From: an uncultured Polaribacter sp.
GTDB lineage: Bacteria > Bacteroidota > Bacteroidia > Flavobacteriales > Flavobacteriaceae
Direction of reading: 5' to 3'
Assembly: GCF_947503875.1 (NCBI RefSeq)
Contig: NZ_CANNFH010000004.1
Location: forward strand, 186,001 to 250,000
Length of the DNA: 64,000 bases
A model generated the notes under the pieces. The model did not search any database, was not told where the DNA came from, and was given only the letters and a program-made list of their open reading frames with translations. The position numbers and the translations under genes were made by a program. The first letter of the stretch is position 1. Every line of letters begins with the position of its first letter. Shown here piece after piece: positions 9,123 to 17,318 of this stretch.

Positions 9123-9151
9123 CCCTCAAAGGGTTTAAAACCCTTTGAGGG
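9123..9151. terminator. Hairpin downstream of the propeller gene
   Basis: A perfect 11-bp stem (CCCTCAAAGGG with CCCTTTGAGGG) and a 7-base AT loop 14 bases after the stop codon. There is no long T-run, so it may be a transcript-end or repeat hairpin rather than a classical terminator. Similar hairpins occur at 23657 and 60521. Confidence 0.55.
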
Positions 9152-9187
9152 TAATACTAAAAAATGAAAAAGAATATAGTGTTCAAT

Positions 9188-9213
9188 GATTTCTCTCTGC
9201 GATCGAAATGACA
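9188..9213. repeat. Dispersed palindromic repeat (copy 5, half)
   Basis: A single arm: GATTTCTCTCTGC followed by GATCGAAATGACA. The partner arm is missing. Confidence 0.55.
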
Positions 9214-9288
9214 AAACTGAGTGGAAAAAGAGAAAATCTACTATAAAATAAATTTCATAAAACATTAATCTATCTATATTTTCATCAA

Positions 9289-9903
9289 ATGAAAAAAGTA
9301 TTCTTTTTACTCTTGTTTTCAATAACAATATCTTTAAACGCCCAAACCAAACCTAAAAGTTTCTTTGAACTTTCTACACCTATAAAAATGTGGGTGCTAT
9401 TTCATCCGTTTAAAGCAAAAAAATCTTACAGAATTGCCTTAGAAACTAATAAAGTATCAGATTCTATTGCCAAAACAAATGCACTAGATAAAGACAAAAG
9501 TGGCGGACAAGTAGATGCTTTTAGACATGCCTATTGGTTGGCGCGCTTAAAACAAGATTTAGGTGAAAAAGCGGCGCGTTCTTTAGGTGAAGCTCACGAG
9601 AAAGACAACTACATTACCTTCAAAAAAACAAAATTAGAAGATGGTATTGTACCCGATGAAATTTCTTCTGAAATGGATTTACACAACAATGAGCAAGGTT
9701 TACAACTTATTGAAAAGAATGCTAAAACCTCTAGAAAAACACTCATTTATAAAATAATAAACGCCATAAAATCTGGTAAAATGAGAATTATAAAGAAAGA
9801 TAAAAAGGGTAATTTTTTAACCTGTTCAGGAAATATAATTTCTAAACAATCTTTAAAAGGAAAATGGAAAAACAACAAATGTTTAGTAAATTCTAATCTT
9901 TAA
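9289..9903 (+). CDS. Exported protein with DUF6973-like GGQ-DAFRHAYW motif
   Basis: 204 residues with a signal peptide (KKVFFLLLFSITISLNAQT). The central motif SGGQVDAFRHAYWLARL (about 67-83), followed by conserved G-E-A-H-E and DLHNNEQG segments, matches the DUF6973-type family of Bacteroidetes as I remember it. Function is not known to me; conserved Asp, His and Glu residues hint at a hydrolase or metal site, which is speculation. It stands alone between a hairpin/repeat region and the sdh promoter. Confidence 0.6.
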   Translation: MKKVFFLLLFSITISLNAQTKPKSFFELSTPIKMWVLFHPFKAKKSYRIALETNKVSDSIAKTNALDKDKSGGQVDAFRHAYWLARLKQDLGEKAARSLGEAHEKDNYITFKKTKLEDGIVPDEISSEMDLHNNEQGLQLIEKNAKTSRKTLIYKIINAIKSGKMRIIKKDKKGNFLTCSGNIISKQSLKGKWKNNKCLVNSNL

Positions 9904-9989
9904 ATTTTAACAATTACATCGGTTTTTGTTAAACGTTTAACCATGTTATTTAAAATTAATCTAAATACACGTGAAAACGTTGTGAAATC

Positions 9990-10021
9990 TTTGTTTTCAT
10001 AAGTCTTTACCCTTATTTTTG
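9990..10021 (+). promoter_or_regulatory. Predicted sdhCAB promoter
   Basis: TTTG at 9990-9993 and TATTTTTG at 10014-10021 are spaced by 20 bases, matching the Bacteroidetes sigma consensus TTTG-N(17-23)-TAnnTTTG. The transcript would start near 10028, leaving a leader of about 20 bases before the ATG at 10049. This is the best promoter match in the window. Confidence 0.7.
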
Positions 10022-10048
10022 TATACTAAATTAATAATTAATTATACA

Positions 10049-10723
10049 ATGAGCGGATTTTTCAAATCTTCAATTGGAAGAAAGGTGTCAATGGCACTTT
10101 CAGCATTTTTTTTAATGTTCTTCTTACTTCAGCACTTATCAATTAATATTTTATCGGTTGTAGACCCAGATTTATTTAATGAAGTATCTCACTTTATGGG
10201 CACAAATCCGGTGGTTCAATTTGCATTGCAACCTGTTTTAATCTTTGCAGTAGTTTTTCACTTTGTAATGGGTTTTATCCTAGACATTAAAAACAGAAAA
10301 GCAAATGGTTCTAAATATGCTAAAAACAATGGTGCTGCAAACTCTAGTTGGTTTAGTAGAAACATGGTAATTAGCGGAATTACAATTCTAGCATTTATCG
10401 CTTTGCACTTTATTGATTTTTGGTTTCCAGAAATTAACACAAAATTTATAAAAGGAGATTGGTCTGGTACCATGCCTGGTGTAGATGGTTTTAGATATCA
10501 CGAAGAATTAGTGCACAAGTTTATGAACCCAATAAGAGTTGTTGCCTATGCAGTTGCTTTTATTTTCTTAGGATTACACTTAGCACACGGTTTTACCTCG
10601 GCTTTTCAGTCTGTAGGAGCAGCTTCATTACGTAAAAAATTAGAGAAAGTAGGTATTGCTTATTCAGTAATAATTCCTTTCGGCTTTATATTTATTGCAT
10701 TATATCATTTTTTTAACCATTAA
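10049..10723 (+). CDS. sdhC: Succinate dehydrogenase cytochrome b subunit
   Basis: 224 residues from the ATG at 10049 (MSGFFKSSIGRKVSMALS). An upstream in-frame start at 10019 falls inside the promoter, so it is rejected. Five hydrophobic segments and conserved His residues (LLQHLS, VFHFVMG, LHFIDFW, HLAHGF, ALYHFF) fit the single-subunit, di-haem b558-type anchor of Bacteroidetes/Bacillus succinate:quinone oxidoreductase. It anchors SdhA and SdhB on the inner membrane and passes electrons to menaquinone. First gene of sdhCAB; the next gene starts 12 bases downstream. Confidence 0.93.
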   Translation: MSGFFKSSIGRKVSMALSAFFLMFFLLQHLSINILSVVDPDLFNEVSHFMGTNPVVQFALQPVLIFAVVFHFVMGFILDIKNRKANGSKYAKNNGAANSSWFSRNMVISGITILAFIALHFIDFWFPEINTKFIKGDWSGTMPGVDGFRYHEELVHKFMNPIRVVAYAVAFIFLGLHLAHGFTSAFQSVGAASLRKKLEKVGIAYSVIIPFGFIFIALYHFFNH

Positions 10724-10735
10724 TCTTAAACAATT

Positions 10736-12733
10736 ATGGCTTTAGATTCAAAAGTACCTCAAGGTCCATTAAAAGATAAATGGACAGATTATAAAAATAA
10801 AATTAACTTGGTAAATCCTGCCAACAAACGTCATATAGATGTAATTGTGGTTGGTACAGGTTTAGCAGGTGGTTCTGCTTCTGCAACTTTAGCAGAATTA
10901 GGCTACAATGTAAAAGCATTTGCTTATCAAGATTCTCCAAGAAGAGCGCATTCTATTGCAGCACAAGGAGGAATTAACGCAGCAAAAAACTATCAAGGAG
11001 ATGGAGATTCTACCTACAGATTATTTTACGATACTGTAAAGGGAGGAGATTACAGATCTCGTGAAGCAAACGTTTATCGTTTAGCAGAGGTTTCTGCAAA
11101 TATCATCGATCAATGTGTGGCACAAGGTGTGCCTTTTGCACGTGATTATGGTGGTTTGTTAGATAACCGTTCTTTTGGTGGGGTTTTAGTTTCTAGAACT
11201 TTTTATGCCAAAGGACAAACAGGTCAACAATTATTATTAGGAGCATATTCTGCAATGAATAGACAAATTGCTCGTGGTAAAATTGAGATGTTTAACAGAC
11301 ATGAAATGTTAGATGTTGTTGTTGTTGATGGAAAAGCAAGAGGAATTATTGCACGTAACTTAGTTACTGGTGAGATAGAACGTCATTCTGCGCATGCAGT
11401 GGTTATCGCCTCTGGCGGATATGGAAACGTATATTTCTTATCTACAAATGCAATGGGTTCTAATGTAACTGCTGGTTGGAAAGTGCATAAAAAAGGAGCG
11501 TATTTTGCAAATCCTTGTTATACACAAATTCACCCAACATGTATACCACGTTCTGGAGATTATCAGTCTAAATTAACATTAATGTCTGAGTCTTTACGTA
11601 ATGATGGTAGAATTTGGGTTCCAAAACATTTAAAAGATGTTGAGGCAATTAAAGCAGGAACTTTAAAGCCAACACAATTAAAAGAAGAAGATAGAGATTA
11701 CTATTTAGAAAGAAGATATCCTGCATTTGGTAACTTAGTACCACGTGATGTTGCCTCTAGGGCAGCAAAAGAGCGTTGTGATGCTGGTTATGGTGTAAAT
11801 GCAACTGGTGAAGCTGTATATTTAGATTTTGCTGCCTCTTTTGTACGTTATGGAACAGAGCAAGCAAAAATACAAGGAATTAAAAATCCTTCTGAAGCTA
11901 AAATAAAAGAATTAGGGCAAGAAATTGTAAGAGCTAAATACGGAAACTTATTTCAGATGTACGAGAAAATCGTAGATGAAAATCCGTATGAAACACCAAT
12001 GATGATTTATCCTGCAGTACATTACACAATGGGTGGTGTTTGGGTAGATTATAATTTAATGACTACCATACCTGGTTGTTACGCAATTGGAGAAGCAAAT
12101 TTCTCTGATCATGGTGCAAATAGATTAGGAGCATCTGCATTAATGCAAGGTTTAGCAGATGGTTATTTTGTATTACCATATACTATTGGAGATTATTTAG
12201 CTGATGATATTAGAACTGGAAAAATTTCTACTGAAACTCCAGAATTTGAGGCTGCAGAAAACGAAGTAAAAGAAAGAATCAATTTCTTTGTAAACAATAA
12301 AGGATCGCATTCTGTAGATTATTACCACAAAAAATTAGGTAAAATTATGTGGGATAAATGTGGAATGTCTAGAAATGCAGAAGGGTTAAAATCTGCCATT
12401 GAAGAAATTTCTGCTTTACGTAAAGATTTCTGGGAAAATGTAAATGTACCAGGAACCGATAAAGAATACAATGAGCAGTTAGCCAAAGCAGGTAGAGTTG
12501 CAGATTTCTTAGAATTAGGAGAGCTGTTTGCAAAAGATGCTTTAGTTAGAGAAGAGTCTGCTGGAGGACACTTTAGAGAAGAGCACCAAACACCAGAAGG
12601 AGAAGCAAAACGTTTAAAAGAATTCCAGTTTGTTTCTGCTTGGGAGTATAAAGGCGAGCCAAAAGATGCTGTATTGCATAAAGAAGATTTGGCTTATGAG
12701 AATATAGAAGTAAAAGAAAGAAGTTACAAATAG
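10736..12733 (+). CDS. sdhA: Succinate dehydrogenase / fumarate reductase flavoprotein subunit
   Basis: 665 residues, the usual length. FAD-binding [10 protein letters not shown] near residue 38, the covalent-flavin histidine in [11 protein letters not shown], the substrate-site motif [18 protein letters not shown], the HPT segment and the conserved [13 protein letters not shown] near the C-terminal third are all present. It oxidises succinate to fumarate in the TCA cycle. It ends in TAG, which matters for the amber-codon observation at 14256-15362. An unusual heptad-rich hairpin separates it from sdhB. Confidence 0.95.
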   Translation: MALDSKVPQGPLKDKWTDYKNKINLVNPANKRHIDVIVVGTGLAGGSASATLAELGYNVKAFAYQDSPRRAHSIAAQGGINAAKNYQGDGDSTYRLFYDTVKGGDYRSREANVYRLAEVSANIIDQCVAQGVPFARDYGGLLDNRSFGGVLVSRTFYAKGQTGQQLLLGAYSAMNRQIARGKIEMFNRHEMLDVVVVDGKARGIIARNLVTGEIERHSAHAVVIASGGYGNVYFLSTNAMGSNVTAGWKVHKKGAYFANPCYTQIHPTCIPRSGDYQSKLTLMSESLRNDGRIWVPKHLKDVEAIKAGTLKPTQLKEEDRDYYLERRYPAFGNLVPRDVASRAAKERCDAGYGVNATGEAVYLDFAASFVRYGTEQAKIQGIKNPSEAKIKELGQEIVRAKYGNLFQMYEKIVDENPYETPMMIYPAVHYTMGGVWVDYNLMTTIPGCYAIGEANFSDHGANRLGASALMQGLADGYFVLPYTIGDYLADDIRTGKISTETPEFEAAENEVKERINFFVNNKGSHSVDYYHKKLGKIMWDKCGMSRNAEGLKSAIEEISALRKDFWENVNVPGTDKEYNEQLAKAGRVADFLELGELFAKDALVREESAGGHFREEHQTPEGEAKRLKEFQFVSAWEYKGEPKDAVLHKEDLAYENIEVKERSYK

Positions 12734-12808
12734 TTGATGGTTTGTGGTTGATAGTTTGTGGTAAATACCAAAAAACTAACAACCAACAACCAATAACCAA
12801 AAACTAAT
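12734..12808 (+). repeat. Heptad-rich hairpin between sdhA and sdhB
   Basis: Starts with a tandem 14-mer (TTGATGGTTTGTGG then TTGATAGTTTGTGG, 12734-12761), a short AT loop, then heptads of CCAACAA/CCAATAA type. The left half is close to the reverse complement of the right half (stem of about 23 bp with few mismatches). It ends three bases before the sdhB ATG. It probably shapes sdhB translation or protects transcript segments; role inferred. Confidence 0.65.
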
Positions 12809-12811
12809 AAA

Positions 12812-13552
12812 ATGAATTTAACACTTAAAATTTGGAGACAGAAAGACGCTAATTCAAAGGGTCAAATGACAGATTATAAAGTATCTGAAATTTCAGAGCA
12901 CATGTCTTTCTTAGAAATGATGGATGTTTTGAACGAGCAAATCATTAATAAAGGTGATGAGCCAGTAGCTTTTGATCATGATTGTAGAGAAGGAATCTGT
13001 GGTATGTGTTCTATGTATATTAATGGTGAAGCACATGGCCCAGATAGAGGTGTAACAACTTGCCAGTTACACATGCGTATGTTTAAAGATGGCGATACAA
13101 TTACTATAGAACCTTGGAGAGCGGCAGCATTTCCTGTAGTTAAGGATTTAGTTGTAGATCGTTCTGCTTTTGATAGAATACAGCATGCAGGTGGTTACAT
13201 TTCTGTAAACACTTCTGGTAATACACAAGATGCAAACTCAATACCAATTGCAAAAGAAGCTGCAGATACAGCAATGGATGCAGCCACTTGTATTGGTTGT
13301 GGTGCTTGTGTTGCTACTTGTAAAAACTCATCAGCAATGTTATTTGTAGGTGCAAAAGTATCTCAATATGCTTTATTGCCCCAAGGACAAGTAGAAGCTG
13401 CAGATAGAGTACAAAACATGGTTGCTCAAATGGATTTAGAAGGTTTTGGTAACTGTACAAATACTGGTGCTTGCGAAGTAGAATGCCCTAAAGGAATTTC
13501 TTTAGACAACATTGCCAGAATGAACAGAGAATTAATGAAAGCGTCTGTATAA
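12812..13552 (+). CDS. sdhB: Succinate dehydrogenase iron-sulfur subunit
   Basis: 246 residues. The three cluster motifs are visible: [2Fe-2S] Cys58-x4-Cys63-x2-Cys66 with Cys84; [4Fe-4S] Cys160-x2-Cys163-x2-Cys166-x3-Cys170; and [3Fe-4S] Cys215, Cys221 and Cys225-Pro. It carries electrons from FAD in SdhA to haem and menaquinone in SdhC. Last gene of the operon, closed by a bidirectional hairpin at 13662-13697. Confidence 0.95.
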   Translation: MNLTLKIWRQKDANSKGQMTDYKVSEISEHMSFLEMMDVLNEQIINKGDEPVAFDHDCREGICGMCSMYINGEAHGPDRGVTTCQLHMRMFKDGDTITIEPWRAAAFPVVKDLVVDRSAFDRIQHAGGYISVNTSGNTQDANSIPIAKEAADTAMDAATCIGCGACVATCKNSSAMLFVGAKVSQYALLPQGQVEAADRVQNMVAQMDLEGFGNCTNTGACEVECPKGISLDNIARMNRELMKASV

Positions 13553-13602
13553 GATTCATAGCGAACGACAGTAAAACAATCTGTTTATAAGGAATAACAG
13601 AT

Positions 13603-13650
13603 GTCATTTCGAGTGATTCCGCTTTTTAGCGGAATTGTATCGAGAAATCT
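13603..13650. repeat. Dispersed palindromic repeat (copy 6) with inner hairpin
   Basis: GTCATTTCGAGTG, then an inner stem ATTCCGCT/AGCGGAAT, then ATCGAGAAATCT. The inner stem is unique to this copy, suggesting the middle of the element is free to vary while the ends are kept. Confidence 0.6.
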
Positions 13651-13661
13651 TAAATAATACT

Positions 13662-13697
13662 AAAAAACCCAAAACGAAATATCGTTTTGGGTTTTTT
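13662..13697. terminator. Bidirectional terminator between sdhB and the XRE gene
   Basis: The stem AAAAAACCCAAAACGA pairs with TCGTTTTGGGTTTTTT around a short AT loop, with T-runs on both strands. It serves the converging sdhCAB and XRE regulator transcripts. Confidence 0.85.
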
Positions 13698-13700
13698 AAT

Positions 13701-14012
13701 TTAATCTTCATTTATATCTTTAAAAAAATTGATAAGTGTAATATTTAAAACATCTAAAATCTCCAATAACCTTTCTAAATCTAACTTGGTGGCTCCTTTT
13801 TCTACCTTAAAATAGCCACTTTCTGTTAACCCTATTTTAATTCCCATATCATATTGAGATAAACCTGCTTTTTGCCTTTCCTTTGCTATTTTCCTTAAAA
13901 TAGTAATTCGCTTTCTAAACAGTTGAGTCTTCTTTATTTCCCTCTCCATTTTAGACCTTTCTCTTCGCTTAAATTCCTGCATAAAATCATCTATACTCTG
14001 CTCCATTATCAT
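13701..14012 (-). CDS. XRE-family helix-turn-helix regulator
   Basis: 103 residues. The N-terminal third is strongly charged (FKRRERSKMEREIKK), then a helix-turn-helix of Cro/C1 type (ERQKAGLSQYDMGIKIGLTESGYFKVEKG, about 46-75) and a short C-terminal helix. It probably binds DNA as a dimer; targets unknown. The start could be the third residue instead (MIMEQ). It lies at the edge of a small accessory island and could be an orphan antitoxin-like regulator, since no toxin gene is adjacent. Confidence 0.8.
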   Translation of the reverse strand: MIMEQSIDDFMQEFKRRERSKMEREIKKTQLFRKRITILRKIAKERQKAGLSQYDMGIKIGLTESGYFKVEKGATKLDLERLLEILDVLNITLINFFKDINED

Positions 14013-14041
14013 TGCATTTTATACAAAAAAAGGAAAATAAA

Positions 14042-14167
14042 TTTTCTATTGATGTTTCTTACGGTTTATCACTAATAAACTACAATTATAATTTTGATAA
14101 TTTTATAGATTTAGAAATTCATCAAGTTGGTAGTTTTATCAATTTAAATTATAAAATTGCTTTTTAA
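14042..14167 (+). pseudogene. C-terminal remnant of an outer-membrane beta-barrel protein
   Basis: After an in-frame stop at 14039-14041 the frame reads 41 codons, beginning FSIDVSYGLSLINYNY and ending INLNYKIAF then TAA. Alternating polar and hydrophobic residues and a C-terminal aromatic residue are typical of the last strands of a Bacteroidetes outer-membrane barrel. There is no start codon and nothing recognisable upstream, so I read it as a leftover fragment. Confidence 0.4.
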
Positions 14168-14255
14168 TATAATAAACAATCGTTTATAGGATTCAGTTTT
14201 TGGTTTCCATTTCGTAACAGACTGCATACTGAAGACTGTAAAACTGCCAACTAAA

Positions 14256-15044
14256 CTAAAGATGCCTTAAATAAGCTTCAGGATTATTTAAAAACGATTT
14301 TGTAATGTTAAAATGTTCCGTTTCTTCTAAATTCTTTTTCTCCATAGTGTTTTCAGTAATTTCAAAAATACTCGCTTCAGGAAAAGCCAACAATATTGGA
14401 GAGTGTGTGGCTATAATAAATTGCGAATTGTGTGCTTTTAAATGGTTTTTTATAAAAGCAATTAAAGTAAGCTGTTTTGCGGGAGATAGTGCAGCTTCAG
14501 GCTCATCAAGTAAATAAATTCCTCTCGTGTTTATCATTTCATTCATAATATGAAGATAAGCTTCACCATGAGAAAAAGCATTGAGCTCTTGGCCGTAATT
14601 GCTGCGCATTTGTTTTAATTGATAATTGGCACTTTCTTTCATTTGATTGATAATGTGTGTAGGAACATCAGGCCCTAAATCGCCCATTTGATTTTCTATA
14701 GTGGTGCCAACTCTATGAATACTGTTTAAGTAATCTCCAAAATCTTCAGCTCTAAAAAAGAAACCCACAGAACGTTCTATTTGCCAAGTCAATTCTAAAA
14801 AAGGTAGCAATTTTTTAGCGGCATCAAAACTGTTTTTTGCATAACTTCTGCCATCCATATGTGGCAATTGCAACCTGCAAGCAATGGCTTCTAGCAAAGT
14901 GGATTTTCCAGAGCCATTTTCGCCAACCAAAAAACTAACACGTTTAGAAAAGTCTAAATTCTTAACATATTTTATAGCAGGAATATCAAACGGATAAGGA
15001 TGTGTACGCTATGTATTTATGTGTAAGTTTGATAAATAGGGCAT
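14256..15044 (-). pseudogene. ABC/AAA-type ATPase gene interrupted by an in-frame TAG at codon 12
   Basis: The intact C-terminal 224 residues carry Walker A (GENGSGKST), a YLLDEPEAALSP Walker B/signature region and the switch His in IIATHSPILL. This is the small single-domain AAA_21/AAA_23-type family of about 260 residues. Reading upstream on the same frame, YPFDIPAIKYVKNLDFSKRV continues the family N-terminus, then comes TAG at 15009-15011, and beyond it an ATG (15042-15044) followed by PYLSNLHINT. So the full frame is 15044 to 14256 with one amber codon at position 12. Restart at a TTG near 14930 would lose the first strands. The gene is probably inactive or truncated. Confidence 0.65.
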
Positions 15045-15116
15045 TTTAGGTTTTTCATAAACTAGAATTTAATTATCGGTTAATTTACGTGTATTTATCG
15101 TAATAAACACATAAAT

Positions 15117-15362
15117 ATGATTCCCAAAAAAAGAAAAGAGATTATTTTAGATGAAGAAACACTTGCTATTTTGCAATATAAAGCAGAAAGTGAAGGGCGT
15201 AATTTAAAAAATTATATGGAAAATGTTTTAAAAGAAAATGCTTACGCTTTTTAGCCTTCAGAGGCATATAAAACAATGATGGATAAAATGATAAGCAACC
15301 ATATTGAAGGAAAAACAAATTATACACCTTGGAGTGAAGTTAAAAAAGACTTCTTAAAATAA
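15117..15362 (+). pseudogene. Antitoxin gene of a type II TA pair, interrupted by an in-frame TAG
   Basis: The ATG at 15117 opens a frame of 81 codons that ends in TAA overlapping the toxin ATG by one base (TAATG). Codon 46 is TAG (15252-15254). The first 45 residues (including LDEETLAILQYKAES and NLKNYMENVL) look like a ribbon-helix-helix DNA-binding antitoxin; the part after the stop (PSEAYKTMMDKM...) looks like the toxin-binding tail. The protein would be truncated and unlikely to neutralise the toxin unless the tail is restarted at one of the ATGs near 15280. Confidence 0.6.
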
Positions 15363-15640
15363 TGGTTTATGAAGCTATAATTAGTGATGAAGCCAAACTA
15401 GATATTAAAGAAACGAGAAATTTTTATGGTAAAATTTCATCAATTTTATTATTAATTTTTCATAAAGAGTTAATAGAGATTGTTGCAAGAATAGCTAAAA
15501 ATCCAAATCATTTTCAACAAAGATATCGAAATATAAAAATAATATTTACGCGCAAATTTCCTTTTGGTATTCATTATTTGGTTGATAAAAACACAATGTA
15601 CATACAGCGTATTTCACATCAAAAAAGAGATTATAAATAA
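15362..15640 (+). CDS. RelE/ParE-family toxin
   Basis: 92 residues with the family pattern: SDEAKLDIKETRNFY, IARIAKNPNHFQQRY, RKFPFGIHYLV and the C-terminal ISHQKRDYK (H-x-x-R-D). Length and motif order suggest a complete toxin; RelE members cut mRNA on the ribosome while ParE members hit gyrase, and I cannot say which. It overlaps the interrupted antitoxin by one base, so the two are translationally coupled. Confidence 0.75.
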   Translation: MVYEAIISDEAKLDIKETRNFYGKISSILLLIFHKELIEIVARIAKNPNHFQQRYRNIKIIFTRKFPFGIHYLVDKNTMYIQRISHQKRDYK

Positions 15641-15672
15641 GAAGTTATTTTAATTTCACACAAACTTGCTAG

Positions 15673-15705
15673 CCCCTTCCCTTTGGGAAGGTTGGGATGG
15701 GATTT
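15673..15705. repeat. Short dispersed palindrome (CCTTCCCTTTGGGAAGG type)
   Basis: CCCTTCCC/GGGAAGG palindrome followed by TTGGGATGGGATT. It overlaps the stop of the RNase H gene by two bases. A similar copy lies at 57246-57277, and a shorter CCCCAAAGGGGG palindrome follows dut near 45645. Confidence 0.5.
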
Positions 15706-16339
15706 ACTTCCGCCCAAAATCTGCAGGAATTTCTCCCCAAGCTTTGGTTTCCCATTTTAAAATAGGATTTTTAACGGTGTTTTCTCTCAGCCAGTTTTCG
15801 GCTCTTTTAATTAAATCTAATAAAGCTTTGTTTGAAGCATCAAAACGTAAATTGGTTTTGCATTTTTTTTGACGCACCCAGCTCATGGCAATTTTAGAAT
15901 CTGAGTAAATAGGAATATCTTCTTTATTTTTAGATTTTAACAAAGCAACACAATGCACTAATGCCAAAAACTCTCCAATATTATTGGTGCCTTTCTCAAA
16001 AGGCCCTTTTCTAAAAATTTCTTTTTTATTGTGTGTAAAAACACCTCTGTATTCCATTTTACCAGGATTACCAGCACAAGCAGCATCTACAGCAATGGTT
16101 TCTAAATTAGGTTTGCCATATTTTGCTTTTTCAGCTGCAGATAAAACTACTTTATTTGTGGTTTTACCTTTATAGTCTTCATACTTGCCTTTAGATGCTT
16201 TTTCTGCTTCATCTAAACTGATAAAAGATTTGTATTGTGCGTGCTCAAAACCATCAATTTGCTTTTTGCATACATTCCATGAAGAAAAAACGCCTTTTCT
16301 TCGGCCATTCCAAACAACATAAAACTTTTTTTTACTCAT
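15704..16339 (-). CDS. rnhA: Ribonuclease HI with N-terminal viroplasmin-type domain
   Basis: 211 residues. The N-terminal hybrid-binding domain (KFYVVWNGRRKGVFSSWNVCKKQIDGF...KSF, about 4-45) is the caulimovirus viroplasmin/HBD fold. The RNase H domain has its acidic residues in AVDAACAGNPG, NNIGEFLALVH, YSDSKIAMSW and the final Asp in PADFGRK. It cuts RNA in RNA:DNA hybrids. It overlaps the 3' end of purN by 8 bases, so the two are probably co-transcribed. Confidence 0.92.
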   Translation of the reverse strand: MSKKKFYVVWNGRRKGVFSSWNVCKKQIDGFEHAQYKSFISLDEAEKASKGKYEDYKGKTTNKVVLSAAEKAKYGKPNLETIAVDAACAGNPGKMEYRGVFTHNKKEIFRKGPFEKGTNNIGEFLALVHCVALLKSKNKEDIPIYSDSKIAMSWVRQKKCKTNLRFDASNKALLDLIKRAENWLRENTVKNPILKWETKAWGEIPADFGRK

Positions 16340-16904
16340 TGGTAGTTAAAATTACCTCTTCAATTACTTTTGGGAAATATTGTTGCTCTAAAACATGAAT
16401 CTTGGCAGCAATACTTTCTGCAGTATCTGCATCATTTAAAGCGGTTTTTGCTTGAAAAATAATGGCGCCTTCATCATAATTCTCATTTACATAGTGAATT
16501 GTAATACCAGTTTCAGGCTCATTATTTGCTTTTACAGCCTTATGAACATGCATTCCATACATGCCTTTTCCACCATAATTTGGCAATAATGCAGGATGAA
16601 TATTTATAATTTTATTCGGAAAAGCATCCACAATTTTTTGTGGAATTCGCCATAAAAAACCAGCCAAAATAATATAATCTGCTTGTTCTTTTAAAAGATT
16701 TAGTACTTTATCTGTCTTAGAAAAATCGGCTCTATTAAAGTGTAAACATCTTATTTTTAGGTTTTTACATCTTTCAAAAACTTTGGCATGTTCATTGTTA
16801 CATAGCACTTGAGTAACCTTAGCGGTTTTAGTGTGATTAAAAAACTTTATAATATTCTCTGCGTTCGATCCAGAACCAGATCCAAAAATAACAATACGCT
16901 TCAT
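16332..16904 (-). CDS. purN: Phosphoribosylglycinamide formyltransferase
   Basis: 190 residues, normal length. N-terminal IVIFGSGSGSNAENI, the active-site Asn-x-His (IINIHPALLP), the GKGMYGMHVHKAV loop and GITIHYVNENYDEGAIIFQ with the catalytic Asp are all present. It transfers the formyl group from 10-formyl-THF to GAR in purine synthesis. It is transcribed away from acpP; the 170-base gap between the two holds the acpP promoter. Confidence 0.95.
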   Translation of the reverse strand: MKRIVIFGSGSGSNAENIIKFFNHTKTAKVTQVLCNNEHAKVFERCKNLKIRCLHFNRADFSKTDKVLNLLKEQADYIILAGFLWRIPQKIVDAFPNKIINIHPALLPNYGGKGMYGMHVHKAVKANNEPETGITIHYVNENYDEGAIIFQAKTALNDADTAESIAAKIHVLEQQYFPKVIEEVILTTNE

Positions 16905-17036
16905 ATCTATCTTTCTAAGCTACAAAAAAAAGAATAATTATTAACAAACCGATTATTTTTAGTGAAGATTAAATATTTTTCTTTACTTTTAATAATCATT
17001 TTTCGATCAAAAATTAGTTATAATTAATAAGATTTG

Positions 17037-17044
17037 TATTTTTG
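17037..17044 (+). promoter_or_regulatory. Predicted -7 element (TATTTTTG) for acpP-fabF-rnc
   Basis: TAnnTTTG match 31 bases before the acpP ATG. The -33 region (TTAG near 17014) is only a weak match at the right spacing. Confidence 0.55.
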
Positions 17045-17074
17045 CCGAGATTTAAAATTTAAAATTAAAAAATT

Positions 17075-17311
17075 ATGTCAGACATTGCATCAAGAGTAAA
17101 AGCTATTATCGTAGACAAATTAGGCGTAGACGATAATGAAGTAACAACAGAAGCTAGCTTCACAAATGATTTAGGAGCAGATTCTTTGGATACTGTTGAG
17201 TTAATTATGGAATTCGAAAAAGAATTCGATATTCAAATTCCAGACGATCAAGCTGAAAACATTGGAACAGTAGGTCAAGCAGTTAGCTATATAGAAGAAG
17301 CAAAAAAGTAA
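17075..17311 (+). CDS. acpP: Acyl carrier protein
   Basis: 78 residues, acidic. The 4'-phosphopantetheine attachment serine is Ser37 in GADSLDTVE. It carries growing acyl chains for the fatty-acid synthase and could also serve the dedicated ketosynthase/dehydratase of the cluster at 22318-27283. fabF starts 7 bases after its stop. Confidence 0.97.
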   Translation: MSDIASRVKAIIVDKLGVDDNEVTTEASFTNDLGADSLDTVELIMEFEKEFDIQIPDDQAENIGTVGQAVSYIEEAKK

Positions 17312-17318
17312 AATTTAT

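Noticed and set aside
14256..15362. Reassignment of TAG to an amino acid
   Set aside because: sdhA, pheS, recA, rnr and tatA in the same window end in TAG, so TAG must act as a stop.
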